Origin: Clavelina lepadiformis
Lineage: Eukaryota; Chordata; Ascidiacea; Aplousobranchia; Clavelinidae
Length of the DNA stretch: 64,000 bases
Direction: 5' to 3'
NCBI RefSeq assembly: GCF_947623445.1
Contig: NC_135241.1
Span: 20,028,501 to 20,092,500 of the forward strand
Shown here: positions 63,297-64,000 of the stretch, piece after piece
Layout: the number at the start of each line of letters is the position of its first letter
How positions within the stretch are numbered: the stretch's first letter is position 1
Translations under genes and position numbers: made by a program
The notes under the pieces: model-generated
The model's input: the letters and a program-made list of their open reading frames with translations, nothing else
What the model was told of the DNA's origin: nothing
Database searches by the model: none

Positions 63297-64000
63297 GGCT
63301 TGATTATTCAGTTCTTGCTCGCCCGTTCAGGTTACAACAAATACCTCTACAGCCACCTGGCGGGAAGATATTCCTGCCTGCAGATATAGTCCATGACGCC
63401 TGTGAGCGGCATTTCTGTGTTCTGTTAACACGAAGTTCAGCATATTTGCTTATTTTCAATCGTGTCGCTTGCGTTGGCAATCAATGTTTTTCATCAGTTT
63501 AATCGTTTTCCAAATAATTGCTAACGCGTTGTCATTTGTCGTTTCTGCCTATTCAGCCTCACTTTGCGCTCATTAATCACTAACTTTTAGAATGGGAACC
63601 GTATTACAAATGCAGAGGTAAATAAAAAAGCTTCGATTTTCTGCCTGACGTCTAATGCACCGTCAGTGTGCCTTTTTTAATAGATAACACTTAGTTTGGG
63701 CGGTGATGAATACCTGACGACGCAATCCAAAGTACAAGGATTTTAACTAAAAGTTATTACGTATGACTACAGTAAATCAAAGTTGTTCATTAAAATCTAT
63801 CTTGTCGTCATTCGGACTAACGGTTCACTTAAAGATTCAATGAAATAATAACACGCTTACCGACTTTTTCATATCTCTAATGACAAAAGATTTTATTAAA
63901 ATTCCCTGTGAAACCTGCAACCTAGAAAAGAAACCTTCACGTTGAGGTGTTTTACCAACAACAGAAAGATTGTCAAGTTTTCATATTGTGGAATGAAATC
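63297..64000. other. Downstream flank of the connexin
   Basis: No gene, RNA or repeat recognised up to the end of the window. Confidence 0.5.

Noticed and set aside
1-64000. tRNA, rRNA or other standard RNA genes and CRISPR arrays
   Set aside because: No convincing cloverleaf with internal promoter boxes, no ribosomal segment and no regularly spaced direct repeats were seen; CRISPR is not expected in an animal genome.
1-64000. Retrovirus-like or other virus-derived elements
   Set aside because: No reverse transcriptase, integrase, capsid or envelope-like frames and no long terminal repeats were recognised; the mobile DNA seen belongs to cut-and-paste families or is unclassified.

Overview
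The window is animal nuclear DNA: AT-rich, with small genes cut into exons by mostly short GT-AG introns. The best fit is a tunicate (ascidian-like) genome. This is inferred from a chordate-type connexin split by six introns, the compact gene spacing, and UNC93A and SLC35G families that resemble the vertebrate ones. The species is not shown by the sequence itself.

Layout. 1-8.6 kb: no convincing gene, only weak coding-like scraps. 8.6-24.3 kb: three full UNC93A-like major-facilitator membrane proteins (plus, minus, plus). Several exons have identical lengths in all three, so they arose by local duplication. 25.7-46.2 kb: a same-strand array of six two-exon SLC35G/EamA-type drug/metabolite transporters, with one decayed full copy (about 40.2-41.1 kb) and one small exon fragment (about 29.6 kb). 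The last two genes, with their 5' flanks, form a recent duplication of about 3.5 kb. 47.1-50.1 kb: a transposon-rich stretch. It holds two abutting pogo/Tigger-like elements, one carrying a hAT-type insertion with a clear 8-bp target duplication and the other keeping an open reading frame for a transposase tail with a PHD-like finger. A GC-rich island and a long hairpin follow. 51.3-54.9 kb: a nine-exon class A peptide-type GPCR with a long acidic, tyrosine-rich second extracellular loop. 55.0-58.9 kb: no gene seen. 58.9-63.2 kb: a seven-exon connexin with all six canonical extracellular cysteines and a C-terminal Tyr-Val. 63.2-64 kb: its 3' flank.

All the recognised gene products are integral membrane proteins, but nothing in the sequence shows that they share a pathway. 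The main story is local gene birth and decay in two transporter families, with scattered DNA transposons and repeats between copies. Exon joins were worked out by hand: every proposed gene keeps frame across all its junctions and ends in a stop, which supports the models. First exons and starts are the least certain parts.
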